Notes under the pieces: model-generated
The model's input: the letters and a program-made list of their open reading frames with translations, nothing else
Told to the model about the DNA's origin: nothing
The model's database searches: none
Shown here: positions 1 to 8,869 of the stretch, piece by piece
Layout: each line of letters opens with the position of its first letter
How positions within the stretch are numbered: the stretch's first letter is position 1
Made by a program: the position numbers and the translations under genes
From: an uncultured Clostridia bacterium
GTDB taxonomy: Bacteria; Bacillota; Clostridia; Oscillospirales; Ruminococcaceae
Direction: 5' to 3'
Assembly: GCA_944388825.1 (NCBI GenBank)
Contig: CALXKG010000039.1
Span: 1 to 23,288, forward strand
Length of the DNA stretch: 23,288 nucleotides

Positions 1-668
1 CCCAGCTTATACCCGACGCCCCAGACGGTGCGGATATAACCGGCCTCCCCCAGCTTTTCCCGCAGGTGGCGGATATGGGAAGTGACCGTATTGGTATTTT
101 TGGCGTAGTAGGCTTCCCCCCAGACGCCGAAGTAGAGCGCCTCGGCGCTTATCACTTCCCCCGGCCGCTCCATCAGCATTTTGAGGATCGAAAACTCGGT
201 GGGCGTGAGCGTCACCGGCCGCCCGTCCAGCGTGACGGTGTGCCGGGCGGCGTTCAGGGTAAGGCCCCGGTAGCAAAGCTCCCCGTCCGCCTGCCGGCCG
301 GGGTTATAGCGGGTGTAGCGGCGCAGCTGCGCCTGCACCCGGGCCAGCAGCTCGACCGGCTGGAACGGCTTGGTCATATAGTCGTCCGCCCCGGCGGACA
401 GCCCGACCACCTTGTCGGCGTCGGCGTCCCGGGCGGTCAGCATGATGATCGGGAAGAGGTACCTCTCCCGCAGCGCCCGGCAGAGGGAAAAGCCGTCCCC
501 GTCGGGCAGCATGATATCCAGTACCGCAAGGCTGATTTCCGAAAGGGGCGCCTGCCGCACATCCGAAACGGAATAGCATTCGACCACTTCGTACCCCGCG
601 GCCGACAGCACCGCCGCCACCAGCCCGGCGATCTCCCGCTCGTCGTCCGCGACGAGAATTTTTTCCAT
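1..668 (-). CDS. OmpR/PhoB-type response regulator (3' end cut by window edge)
   Basis: Transcription factor of a two-component system. The N-terminal receiver domain (about residues 1-115) has the acidic pair D8/D9, the phospho-acceptor D51 in VLDIMLPDGDGF, T78 in IIMLTARD and K100 in TKPF. The C-terminal winged helix (about 128-222) has the family signature LTPTEFSILKMLM and ends within SHIRHLREKLG...TVWGVGYKLG, so only a few residues are missing. The start at 668 follows a GGGAGGG ribosome binding site and an extended -10 promoter. The partner histidine kinase is expected just left of the window. The ligand or stress sensed cannot be told. The family is certain; the VanR/PhoP-like subgroup is a guess. 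Confidence 0.95.
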   Translation of the reverse strand, partial: MEKILVADDEREIAGLVAAVLSAAGYEVVECYSVSDVRQAPLSEISLAVLDIMLPDGDGFSLCRALRERYLFPIIMLTARDADADKVVGLSAGADDYMTKPFQPVELLARVQAQLRRYTRYNPGRQADGELCYRGLTLNAARHTVTLDGRPVTLTPTEFSILKMLMERPGEVISAEALYFGVWGEAYYAKNTNTVTSHIRHLREKLGEAGYIRTVWGVGYKL

Positions 669-688
669 AGAAAATCCCTCCCGCAGCC

Positions 689-717
689 ATTATACCACAG
701 GAGGGAAGGAAATGTTA
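689..717 (-). promoter_or_regulatory. Extended -10 promoter of the response regulator
   Basis: On the minus strand TGGTATAAT (689-697) is a perfect extended -10 element 20 bp before the start codon. A weak -35 candidate, TAACAT, lies 17 bp further upstream (712-717). The regulator therefore appears to be transcribed separately from the phosphoribosyltransferase gene upstream of it. Confidence 0.6.
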
Positions 718-736
718 TGAGATTTTATGGAGGCGG

Positions 737-1279
737 TCACTTCTTATGGAAGATAAGCGGCAGCTCCTCCAGGAAGATAATGTCCGTCCGCTCGGCGGCC
801 TCCCCTTCGGCCAGCACCGCCGCCTTGCCTACGATCTCGCCGCCGGCCTTTTCGACCAGCGTCTCCAGCGCCTCCAGGCTCTCGCCGGTCGAGATGACGT
901 CGTCGACGATCATTACCCGCCTGCCGCGGAGCTTCTCCACATCGTGGACGCCCAGCACCAGCCGCTGTATATGCTGGGTCGTGATCGAGCGGAGGATGAC
1001 CTCGATGGGGTCGATGGTGTAGACCTTCTTCTCCTTGCGGGCGATGACGTGGGGCTTGCCGGACATCGCCGCCATCTCGTAGGCCAGCGGGATGCCCTTG
1101 CACTCGGCGGTCAGAAGGACGTCAAAGTCGGGGCATTTCGGCAGCAGCGCGCCGGCGCAGGCTTTTGTCAGCTCGACGTCCCCCAGCATGACAAAGGCGG
1201 CGATGCTCATCTCGTCGCTCACCGGGCAGACGGGCAGGTCGCGGGTCACGCCGGCGACCGTCAGTTTATAGGTTTCCAT
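737..1279 (-). CDS. Purine-type phosphoribosyltransferase (adenine PRT-like)
   Basis: 180-residue type I phosphoribosyltransferase. The PRPP-binding loop VMIVDDVISTGES sits at residues 122-134, and an upstream segment (about 53-85, LLTAECKGIPLAYEMA) matches the PRPP/flexible-loop region of adenine and xanthine PRTs. The family transfers ribose-5-phosphate from PRPP to a free base in cytosolic purine salvage; the base used here cannot be read from sequence. It carries about 40 residues before the core, more than short Apt proteins. It is the last gene of the leftward alaS-yczE-hit run, separated from hit by 151 bp that contain three hairpins. Its ribosome binding site is GGAGAG. No clear terminator follows the stop. 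Confidence 0.85.
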   Translation of the reverse strand: METYKLTVAGVTRDLPVCPVSDEMSIAAFVMLGDVELTKACAGALLPKCPDFDVLLTAECKGIPLAYEMAAMSGKPHVIARKEKKVYTIDPIEVILRSITTQHIQRLVLGVHDVEKLRGRRVMIVDDVISTGESLEALETLVEKAGGEIVGKAAVLAEGEAAERTDIIFLEELPLIFHKK

Positions 1280-1301
1280 TTTTCTTCTCTCCTTATCAAA
1301 C

Positions 1302-1341
1302 GGGCAAAACCCCCATCTTTTTCAGATGGGGGCGTTTGCCC
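1302..1341 (-). promoter_or_regulatory. Long hairpin in the leader of the phosphoribosyltransferase gene
   Basis: A perfect 9-bp stem (CCCCCATCT / AGATGGGGG, loop of 5 nt) is extended by a 7-bp outer stem (GGGCAAA / TTTGCCC). On the minus strand the inner stem is followed by TTTT, so the inner hairpin can act as an intrinsic terminator or attenuator. It ends about 22 nt before the start codon. It could equally be an ordinary 5' stabilising hairpin. Confidence 0.5.
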
Positions 1342-1356
1342 GCGTCAAACACACAG

Positions 1357-1398
1357 ATCGTGGCAGGTGCCGGCCGCAGGGAGGCTGTCAGCCACGAT
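1357..1398 (-). promoter_or_regulatory. Closed-stem element between HIT and phosphoribosyltransferase genes (possible cis-regulatory RNA)
   Basis: An 8-bp perfect stem (ATCGTGGC at one end, GCCACGAT at the other) encloses 26 nt of GC-rich sequence. It lies directly between the HIT-gene terminator and the attenuator-like hairpin at 1302-1341. An aptamer followed by a terminator would look like this, but no known riboswitch consensus (purine, PRPP/ykkC, ZTP, preQ1) was recognised by eye. Confidence 0.3.
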
Positions 1399-1400
1399 GC

Positions 1401-1430
1401 AAAATTAGGCAAAAACCTTGTTTTTGCCTA
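1401..1430 (-). terminator. Intrinsic terminator or attenuator after the HIT gene
   Basis: A perfect 10-bp stem TAGGCAAAAA / TTTTTGCCTA with a 5-nt loop starts immediately after the HIT stop codon. On the minus strand it is followed by AATTTT. The stem is AT-rich and the U-tract short, so readthrough into the phosphoribosyltransferase gene is likely. Confidence 0.6.
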
Positions 1431-1772
1431 TCAGCCGGGAGGCCAGGCGAGGCTGCGGCCCGCCAGCACATGGAAGTGCAGGTGGCCGACCGTCTGCCCG
1501 CCGTCAGGCCCGTCGTTGGCGACGACCCGGTAGCCGTTTTCCAGCCCCAATTCGGCCGCCAGCTTCGCGATGACCGCGTAGATGTGTCCGATAGCCGCCG
1601 CGTCTTCCTCCGTCACGGCATGGGGCCCCGCGATGTGCTTTTTCGGCACCACCAGGAAGTGGGTGGGCGCCTGGGGGTCGATGTCGTAGAAGGCGTAGCA
1701 GGTATCGTCTTCGTAGAGCTTTTTGCTGGGGATTTCCCCGGCGATGATCTTACAGAACAGGCAATCCGACAT
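1431..1772 (-). CDS. HIT (histidine triad) family nucleotide-binding protein
   Basis: 113-residue HINT-type protein, full length for the family. The N-terminal CLFCKIIAGEIPS segment and the triad VGHLHFHVLAGR (HxHxH, near the C terminus) are diagnostic. Family members hydrolyse purine nucleoside phosphoramidates and adenylylated adducts; a housekeeping role near aminoacyl-tRNA synthesis (lysyl/alanyl-adenylate clean-up) is plausible but inferred. The two cysteines near the N terminus occur in many HINT proteins and may bind zinc. A strong AAAGGAGG site precedes the start at 1772. It lies 51 bp behind the YczE-like gene, so it is probably in the alaS operon, and an intrinsic terminator starts right at its stop codon. 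Confidence 0.95.
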   Translation of the reverse strand: MSDCLFCKIIAGEIPSKKLYEDDTCYAFYDIDPQAPTHFLVVPKKHIAGPHAVTEEDAAAIGHIYAVIAKLAAELGLENGYRVVANDGPDGGQTVGHLHFHVLAGRSLAWPPG

Positions 1773-1823
1773 GGATAAAACCTCCTTTCAACAGATCGGG
1801 ATAGGATAAGACGCCATAAAGCG

Positions 1824-2486
1824 TCATACAAACGACGTTTCTTTTTTAAACAGACGGACGGCCGCGTGCTTGCCGAACCAGGAGATCACCGGCCCCAGCG
1901 TCAGGACCACCAGCAGCGTCATGATGCCCGGCGTATTGCCGCACAGCCAGCCGATACAGACCGTCCCGGCGTCCACACCCATCCGCACCCAGCGGAAGGG
2001 GATCGGGAGCTTTTTGGCCAGCAGGATGGGGAGCGCGTCATAAGGGGCCGTCCCCAGCTCCGCCGTCATATAGACCGCCGCCGTCATGACAAACAGCAGC
2101 AGCCCGACGGCCAGCGCCGCGGCCCGGACGCCCATCCCGGGGGACTGGCCGACGGCGGGGAGAAACCGCAGCCGGCTTTCGGTAAACTCGGCGATATAGC
2201 CGACCAGCACCATATTGACGACCGTCCCCGGGCCGATCAGGTCCCGCTGGAAGGCAACCATCAGAAGGATCAGCAGGATGTTGATGCCCAGCTGGCAGTT
2301 GCCGTAGGAGACCGGCAAAACCATCGACAGCCCCCGGGAAAGGGTGGACAGCGGGTCCGTCCCCATATCGGCGACGAAAAACAGCCCGACCGAAACGCCC
2401 ATCACCAGGATGGCGGCGGCCATCCACTCCAGCCGCCAGAGCATCTCCCGGCTGGTATATTTTTTCCACAGCGCCCGGATTTCCAT
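1824..2486 (-). CDS. YczE/YyaS/YitT-type integral membrane protein
   Basis: 220-residue membrane protein with about five hydrophobic segments (about residues 20-40, 65-80, 85-100, 122-142, 175-197). It shows an internal duplication: GLFFVADMGTDPLS (about 34-47) and AVYMTAELGTAPYD (about 137-150) share the x-ADLGTxPxD pattern typical of the YczE/YitT group (COG2364). Function is unknown for most members; B. subtilis YczE has been linked to surfactin/bacillaene production. It starts 27 bp after alaS with an AAGGGG site, so it is almost certainly co-transcribed with alaS. This context gives no direct hint of function. Confidence 0.8.
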   Translation of the reverse strand: MEIRALWKKYTSREMLWRLEWMAAAILVMGVSVGLFFVADMGTDPLSTLSRGLSMVLPVSYGNCQLGINILLILLMVAFQRDLIGPGTVVNMVLVGYIAEFTESRLRFLPAVGQSPGMGVRAAALAVGLLLFVMTAAVYMTAELGTAPYDALPILLAKKLPIPFRWVRMGVDAGTVCIGWLCGNTPGIMTLLVVLTLGPVISWFGKHAAVRLFKKETSFV

Positions 2487-2513
2487 ACGCAGATTCCCCT
2501 TCCCGGAAACGCC

Positions 2514-5153
<2,640 letters not shown>

Positions 5154-5189
5154 AGGTTTACAACTTCCTTTCATCTGACAAAGCGGCCG

Positions 5190-5444
5190 GGAAAAAAGAA
5201 AAGGACCCCATCCCCTAAGGGACGGAATCCTGTGAAACCGTGGTACCACCCAAATGAGGAAGGAGACCCTTCCCCGCTTTTGTCCCCGATAACGCAGGGC
5301 CGCGCCGCCGATTAAGCGGAGGCTCCCAGACGGCGCGCATGAGCCCCCGCATACGCCTTACAGAAGATCCCTTTGCGGGAACGGCGTTTTCTCTGGTACA
5401 GGGAAGGACATGCTGGTTCTGTTCACAGCCGGCCGATATTTTAC
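5190..5444 (-). promoter_or_regulatory. T-box riboswitch leader of alaS
   Basis: The roughly 250-nt leader contains the hallmark T-box sequence GGTGGTACCACGG (complement of 5237-5250), which pairs with the tRNA acceptor end. It is followed by an intrinsic terminator and U-tract just before alaS. The upstream part (5280-5440) is rich in complementary segments consistent with stem I. The gene context makes tRNA-Ala the expected ligand. The specifier GCN codon could not be assigned with confidence because several GC-rich candidates lie in the stem I 3' arm. Confidence 0.92.
5192..5230 (-). terminator. T-box terminator
   Basis: On the minus strand GGATTCCGTCCC, a short loop and GGGGATGGGGTCC form an imperfect long stem followed by TTTTCTTTTTT. 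The 5' arm lies next to the T-box sequence, as required for the alternative antiterminator fold. Confidence 0.9.
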
Positions 5445-5450
5445 AAAAGC

Positions 5451-5479
5451 ATTATACGCCGCCGGGCCCCGTTTGTCAA
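5451..5479 (-). promoter_or_regulatory. Consensus sigma-A promoter of alaS
   Basis: TTGACA (5474-5479) and TATAAT (5451-5456) on the minus strand are both perfect matches with a 17-bp spacer. Transcription should start near 5443. The -35 box begins 8 bp after the stop codon of the SGNH hydrolase gene, with no terminator between. Confidence 0.92.
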
Positions 5480-5487
5480 GGGTTTTC

Positions 5488-6639
5488 TTAGAGCTGGAGC
5501 GCCCTTTCCGCCTCTTCCGCCATAACCTTCCCGCCGGCGGGGCACGGATGGAGGTGGTCGCCCGAGTCATAGGCGGGACGCATATACCCCGGCCTGGCCG
5601 GGTCCTCGATCACCCTGCCGAAATCCGCAAGCCCGATCTCCCCGGCCGCCGCCTGCCGCCGGAGCCAGCCGTTAAAGCCGTCCCACAGTTTCAGCGTCTC
5701 GGGGCAGAAGCCGCCCATCCCGCCAAACGGGGTGACGGTGCAGCCGACCACCTTGACCCCCCGGTCGGTGAGGGCGTGCTGCAGCCGGGAAAAACCGGCG
5801 GCCAGTTCTTCCAGCCTGCACCGCTCGGAAAGGGGCGGGGCAAAATCGTTGCTGCCCGGCTGGGTGATGTCGTTGACCCCCATCGCGATGTAGACGGCCT
5901 TCAGGCCTTTGATCGAGAGGATATCCCGCTCAAACCGCGCCAGCCCCGATTCCCCGAAGCAGTTGCCGGAAAATTCCGCCATCTTCCCGGACGTCGGGTA
6001 AAGCAGCCGGTTGCCGGATATGCCGAGGTTTACAAAGGCGAGCTTCCCGGGGTTTTCCGTTTCCAGCGCCTCCCCCAGCGGCCCGGTCCAGTAGCCCATC
6101 TCGGTGATCGAATCGCCCAGCGCCGCGACCACCCCCGCGTCTTCCCCGGCAAACAGCTCGATATTCTCCAGCGCCGGCAGCGCCCAGGGGATCTGGATAT
6201 TTTCCCCGACCACCAGAGGCGCCGGGTCGGCGGCAAAATCCGGGTCGGAAGTAAAGTCCCCCTCCGGCGACCGCTCGACCGGGTAGACGCCGCTTGCCGT
6301 CAGCGGCGGGTAGAGGGCAGACGGGAAGTAGATGAGGACGGTGAGGGTATCCCCCGGCCGCACCGGCAGGAACACCGCGTCGCTCATAACCGCGCATCCC
6401 TTCGCCATCCGGACGGCCGGCTGCCCATCGAAAGTCACCTCCGCCGTCCCCCGGCCGTTCCAGAGGGTAATGGGGCCCAGCTGCACCGGCTTATCCCCAA
6501 AGAGGTTCGCAAATTTAAGCCGCAGCGTGCCCCCCGCCAGATTGACCCGTACCCGCAGTCGGACCGTCCGGCCGGCGTAACAGACCCCTTCCCGCATCTC
6601 CCGGCCCGCCGCAGCGAAAGCCGTAACCCAGTTGCCCAT
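5488..6639 (-). CDS. SGNH/GDSL-family hydrolase with N-terminal beta domain
   Basis: 383-residue esterase-like enzyme. Residues about 1-165 form a beta-rich N-terminal domain (VRLRVRVNL, LRLKFANLFG, NGRGTAEVTF) as in two-domain GDSL proteins. The SGNH core follows: block I AALGDSIT with nucleophile S177, block II LGISGNR (N210 region), block III GVND (N256) and block V SGDHLHPC with catalytic D361 and H364. The family removes acyl or acetyl groups from sugars or lipids; the substrate is unknown. No signal peptide is seen, so it is probably cytoplasmic. A 29-codon upstream extension is rejected because the start at 6639 has AAAGGATT at the right distance and a promoter lies within the extension. 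The gene runs to the alaS promoter without a terminator. Confidence 0.9.
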   Translation of the reverse strand: MGNWVTAFAAAGREMREGVCYAGRTVRLRVRVNLAGGTLRLKFANLFGDKPVQLGPITLWNGRGTAEVTFDGQPAVRMAKGCAVMSDAVFLPVRPGDTLTVLIYFPSALYPPLTASGVYPVERSPEGDFTSDPDFAADPAPLVVGENIQIPWALPALENIELFAGEDAGVVAALGDSITEMGYWTGPLGEALETENPGKLAFVNLGISGNRLLYPTSGKMAEFSGNCFGESGLARFERDILSIKGLKAVYIAMGVNDITQPGSNDFAPPLSERCRLEELAAGFSRLQHALTDRGVKVVGCTVTPFGGMGGFCPETLKLWDGFNGWLRRQAAAGEIGLADFGRVIEDPARPGYMRPAYDSGDHLHPCPAGGKVMAEEAERALQL

Positions 6640-6691
6640 ATTTCCCAATCCTTTCCGCCATACGACCGATGGCCCCTCGCGTTTTTTCTTT

Positions 6692-6720
6692 ATTATAGCA
6701 GAACCGGCGGCGGCGCGCAA
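6692..6720 (-). promoter_or_regulatory. Sigma-A promoter of the SGNH hydrolase
   Basis: Minus-strand TTGCGC (6715-6720), a 17-bp spacer and TATAAT (6692-6697). It lies 53 bp before the chosen start codon. Confidence 0.75.
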
Positions 6721-6795
6721 CGCCATAGATTGACGATATGCGCAAACCGGCTCAATATATGCCGATTGACTGAAAGCCCGTCCCGGCGGCGTCTT

Positions 6796-7128
6796 TCAGC
6801 TTTCCCGCACCAGCTTCTGGTAATCCAGCCCGAAAGCCTCCATCGCGTCCAGGATCGGCTCCATCGACCGCCCCAGCGGCGAGAGGGCGTATTCCACCCG
6901 CGGCGGCACCTCGGGGTAGACGGTGCGGGTGACGATCCCGTCCGCCTCCATCGACCGCAGCGAATCGGTCAGCACCTTCTGGCTGACCCCCCGCAGATCC
7001 CGCCGCAGCTCGTTAAACCGCCACGGACGGGCGCGGAGGTTGCGCAGGATCAGCAGCTTCCACTTGCTGCCGATCAGCTGGACGGTCGTCGCGATCGGGC
7101 AGGCCGGCATCTCTTCTTTGGTCATCAT
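6796..7128 (-). CDS. HxlR-family winged-helix transcriptional regulator
   Basis: 110-residue MarR-like dimeric DNA-binding protein, normal length. The family pattern is complete: CPIATTVQLIGSKWKLLILRNL (residues about 10-31), then RFNELRRDLRGVSQKVLTDSLRSMEADGIV and the wing with VPPRVEYALSPLGRSM. C10 is the conserved N-terminal cysteine that senses electrophiles or oxidants in characterised members such as YodB and HypR. It is divergent from a PPOX/NTF2-like/nitroreductase operon, the classic arrangement for this family, so it probably controls both promoters. The first of two consecutive ATGs fits the GGAGAG site best. Confidence 0.95.
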   Translation of the reverse strand: MMTKEEMPACPIATTVQLIGSKWKLLILRNLRARPWRFNELRRDLRGVSQKVLTDSLRSMEADGIVTRTVYPEVPPRVEYALSPLGRSMEPILDAMEAFGLDYQKLVRES

Positions 7129-7174
7129 ATGCGTCTCTCCTTCCCGGCAGTTTCAAAAAACATATTATATTCCA

Positions 7175-7203
7175 ATTATAGTGCAAGCGGCAAAAACGGT
7201 CAA
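7175..7203 (-). promoter_or_regulatory. Promoter of the HxlR gene
   Basis: Minus-strand TTGACC (7198-7203), a 17-bp spacer and TATAAT (7175-7180). It stands back to back with the rightward operon promoter, and the candidate operator begins 13 bp upstream of its -35 box. Confidence 0.85.
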
Positions 7204-7215
7204 GGGATGGTTACC

Positions 7216-7251
7216 AAAAAGTGCCTACGGCATAAAAAAGTGCGTACTTTT
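7216..7251. promoter_or_regulatory. Candidate HxlR operator (direct repeat plus palindrome)
   Basis: AAAAAGTGCCTAC (7216-7228) recurs as AAAAAGTGCGTAC (7235-7247), a 13-bp direct repeat with one mismatch and 19-bp period. The second copy is also the left half of the palindrome AAAAGT-N4-ACTTTT (7236-7251), which overlaps the likely -35 region of the rightward operon. Its position between the divergent promoters fits a binding site for the HxlR protein; this is inferred. Confidence 0.55.
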
Positions 7252-7276
7252 CTCCCATTCCCCGCCGTGCTACAAT
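7248..7276 (+). promoter_or_regulatory. Promoter of the redox operon
   Basis: TACAAT (7271-7276) is a good -10. The -35 at 17 bp (TTTTCT, 7248-7253) is poor and overlaps the candidate operator, as expected for a regulated promoter. Confidence 0.55.
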
Positions 7277-7340
7277 AAACTTGCGGGTGGGAAACACCCG
7301 GACGGAAAACAACATAACATCCCATCAGGAGGTCTTCATC

Positions 7341-7742
7341 ATGCAGGAAGTCGTAAAATTCTTAACCGAAAACCCCGTCCAGTACCTCGCCACCGTCGGC
7401 CGGGACGGGAAGGCCAAATGCCGCCCGTTCATGTTCGCGGGCGAGATGGACGGCAAGCTGTGGTTCTGCACCAACAACCAGAAGGACGTCTACAAGGATA
7501 TGCAGGCAAACCCCTATATCGAAATTTCGGTCTCCAGCCCCTCCTACGCCTGGATCCGGCTGCACGGCGAAGCGGTCTTTGCGGATAATATGGCCGCCAA
7601 GGAGATGTGCATCCAAAACCCCATCGTCAAAAGCCAGTACGGCGAGGCGTCCAACCCCATCTTTACCGTCTTCTACTTAAAGGACGCCGAAGCGGTGATC
7701 GCCGACTTCTCCGGCAACCCGCCCAAAACCTACCGGCTGTAA
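7341..7742 (+). CDS. Pyridoxamine 5'-phosphate oxidase-fold flavoprotein
   Basis: 133-residue split-barrel flavin-binding protein. The N-terminal VVKFLTENPVQYLATVGRDGKAKCRPF, then KLWFCTNNQKDVYKDMQANPYIEI and the C-terminal FTVFYLKDAEAVIADFSG follow the PPOX pattern. Members bind FMN or F420 and reduce or sense small molecules; true PNPOx activity is unlikely given the short length. The start at 7341 is preceded by AGGAGG; the open frame upstream to 7281 lies in the leader. It is the first gene of a three-gene operon divergent from hxlR. Confidence 0.9.
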   Translation: MQEVVKFLTENPVQYLATVGRDGKAKCRPFMFAGEMDGKLWFCTNNQKDVYKDMQANPYIEISVSSPSYAWIRLHGEAVFADNMAAKEMCIQNPIVKSQYGEASNPIFTVFYLKDAEAVIADFSGNPPKTYRL

Positions 7743-7777
7743 ACGACGATTTCCCACGCCTGCCCAGGAGGCCTGCC

Positions 7778-8173
7778 ATGTCAAACGATACCCAGCAGCT
7801 TTTACAAGCGGTCCGCGCCTACCAGTCCGCCGTCCACAGCCAGTCCCCCGCGGCCTTCCGCGCCCTCTGGGCGGACAGCTGCGAAACCTCCCTCATCTCC
7901 ATCTCCACCTGCTACCGGGGGACCGACGCGATCTGCAATGATTTTATCGGCCGGCTCCGCCAGGCTTATTCCCGCATCGAACTGATTGCGAAAGAGGTCA
8001 GCGTCCGGCTGGTTTCCCGGGACTGCGCCGTCGTCCTCTTTTCCTACCAAACCGACTGCGACCGCCGGGAAACCGGGGAACATTACGGCATCTCGGGGCT
8101 GGAGACGCAGGTCTATGTCCGGGAGGCGGGAGGCTGGAAACTCGCCCACATCCAGTACGCAAAGGAAAACTGA
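7778..8173 (+). CDS. NTF2-like (SnoaL/DUF4440-type) protein
   Basis: 131-residue small alpha/beta cone protein. The pattern QLLQAVRAYQSAVHSQS...FRALWAD, a central YRGTDAICNDFIGRL and a C-terminal VYVREAGGWKLAHIQY is typical of the SnoaL/DUF4440 superfamily. No catalytic residues can be assigned; such proteins bind small hydrophobic ligands or act as isomerases. It starts 35 bp after the PPOX gene behind a perfect AGGAGG (7766-7771), so it is in the same operon. The open frame upstream of 7778 overlaps the previous gene and is not used. Confidence 0.8.
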   Translation: MSNDTQQLLQAVRAYQSAVHSQSPAAFRALWADSCETSLISISTCYRGTDAICNDFIGRLRQAYSRIELIAKEVSVRLVSRDCAVVLFSYQTDCDRRETGEHYGISGLETQVYVREAGGWKLAHIQYAKEN

Positions 8174-8196
8174 CCATTTAAAAAAGAGGGATATAT

Positions 8197-8781
8197 ATGC
8201 ACGAGCTGATCGAAAAAATCTGCACCCGCCACGCCATCCGCCGCTTCCAGCCCCGGCAGCTGGACGAAGGGACGCTGTCTGAGATCCTGACCGCCGGGCT
8301 TTACGCCCCATCCGCCGGCAACAACCAGTATTCCCGGATCGTCGTCTGCCAGGATAAGGAGGTAAACCTGAAGCTGGGCCAACTGAGCCGGTATATGATG
8401 TTTAAAGGCAAAGACCCGGCGTCCACCGCCCATTCGATTTCTGCCGACCAGCCCAGCATCCAGGACGACTTCACCATCCTGGACGGGTTTTACGGCGCGC
8501 CGACCGTGCTGACCATCTTCACCCGCCCCGGGCAGTACGCCCACGACGACGCCGCGATGATCGCGGAGAACATCATGCTGGCCGCCCACTTCCTCGGAGT
8601 CGGCTCCTGCTATATCGGCCGGACAGAAGAGGTCTTTGCGACCGGGTACGGGATGGAAAAGCGGAAGGAATGGGGCGTCCCGGACGATATGCTCCCGGTC
8701 TGCAATCTGCTGCTGGGCTACCGGGACGGCCCGGAACCCCATGCCAAGCCCCGGAAGGAGGGACGGGTGATCCGGGTGTAA
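8197..8781 (+). CDS. Nitroreductase-family FMN oxidoreductase
   Basis: 194-residue nitroreductase. The N-terminal TRHAIRRFQPRQL contains the FMN-phosphate-binding arginines, GLYAPSAGNNQYSRIVV is the second conserved block, and LAAHFLGVGSCYIGR near residue 140 is the third. Members reduce nitroaromatics, quinones or enones with NAD(P)H. Lying last in the HxlR-linked operon, it probably serves electrophile or quinone detoxification. The ribosome binding site is AAGAGGG. It stops 20 bp before the LysR promoter, with no terminator between. Confidence 0.93.
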   Translation: MHELIEKICTRHAIRRFQPRQLDEGTLSEILTAGLYAPSAGNNQYSRIVVCQDKEVNLKLGQLSRYMMFKGKDPASTAHSISADQPSIQDDFTILDGFYGAPTVLTIFTRPGQYAHDDAAMIAENIMLAAHFLGVGSCYIGRTEEVFATGYGMEKRKEWGVPDDMLPVCNLLLGYRDGPEPHAKPRKEGRVIRV

Positions 8782-8801
8782 AAAGCCAGCCCTCCCCCGT
8801 C

Positions 8802-8830
8802 TTGACAGCCTTCCTTTTCCCCGGTATACT
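8802..8830 (+). promoter_or_regulatory. Promoter of the LysR gene
   Basis: TTGACA (8802-8807), a 17-bp spacer and TATACT (8825-8830). Transcription should start near 8837, which excludes the GTG at 8837 as a start codon with a leader. Confidence 0.88.
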
Positions 8831-8869
8831 GAAAATGTGCAGGAAAGCCCGCCGGAAAGGATGGTTCCG

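Noticed and set aside
1302..1398. Purine (guanine/adenine) riboswitch upstream of the phosphoribosyltransferase
   Set aside because: The conserved loop and junction sequences of the purine aptamer are not visible.
5154..5249. Upstream extension of alaS by 32 codons
   Set aside because: It would be encoded in the T-box terminator and lacks the synthetase N-terminal sequence; 5153 has the ribosome site.
6770..6799. CTGAAAG/CTTTCAG hairpin as HxlR terminator
   Set aside because: The inner part does not pair well and no U-run follows on the minus strand.
5410..7278. 622-codon rightward open frame
   Set aside because: It runs antisense through the SGNH hydrolase and HxlR genes, both with clear motifs, ribosome sites and promoters; long antisense frames are expected at this GC content.
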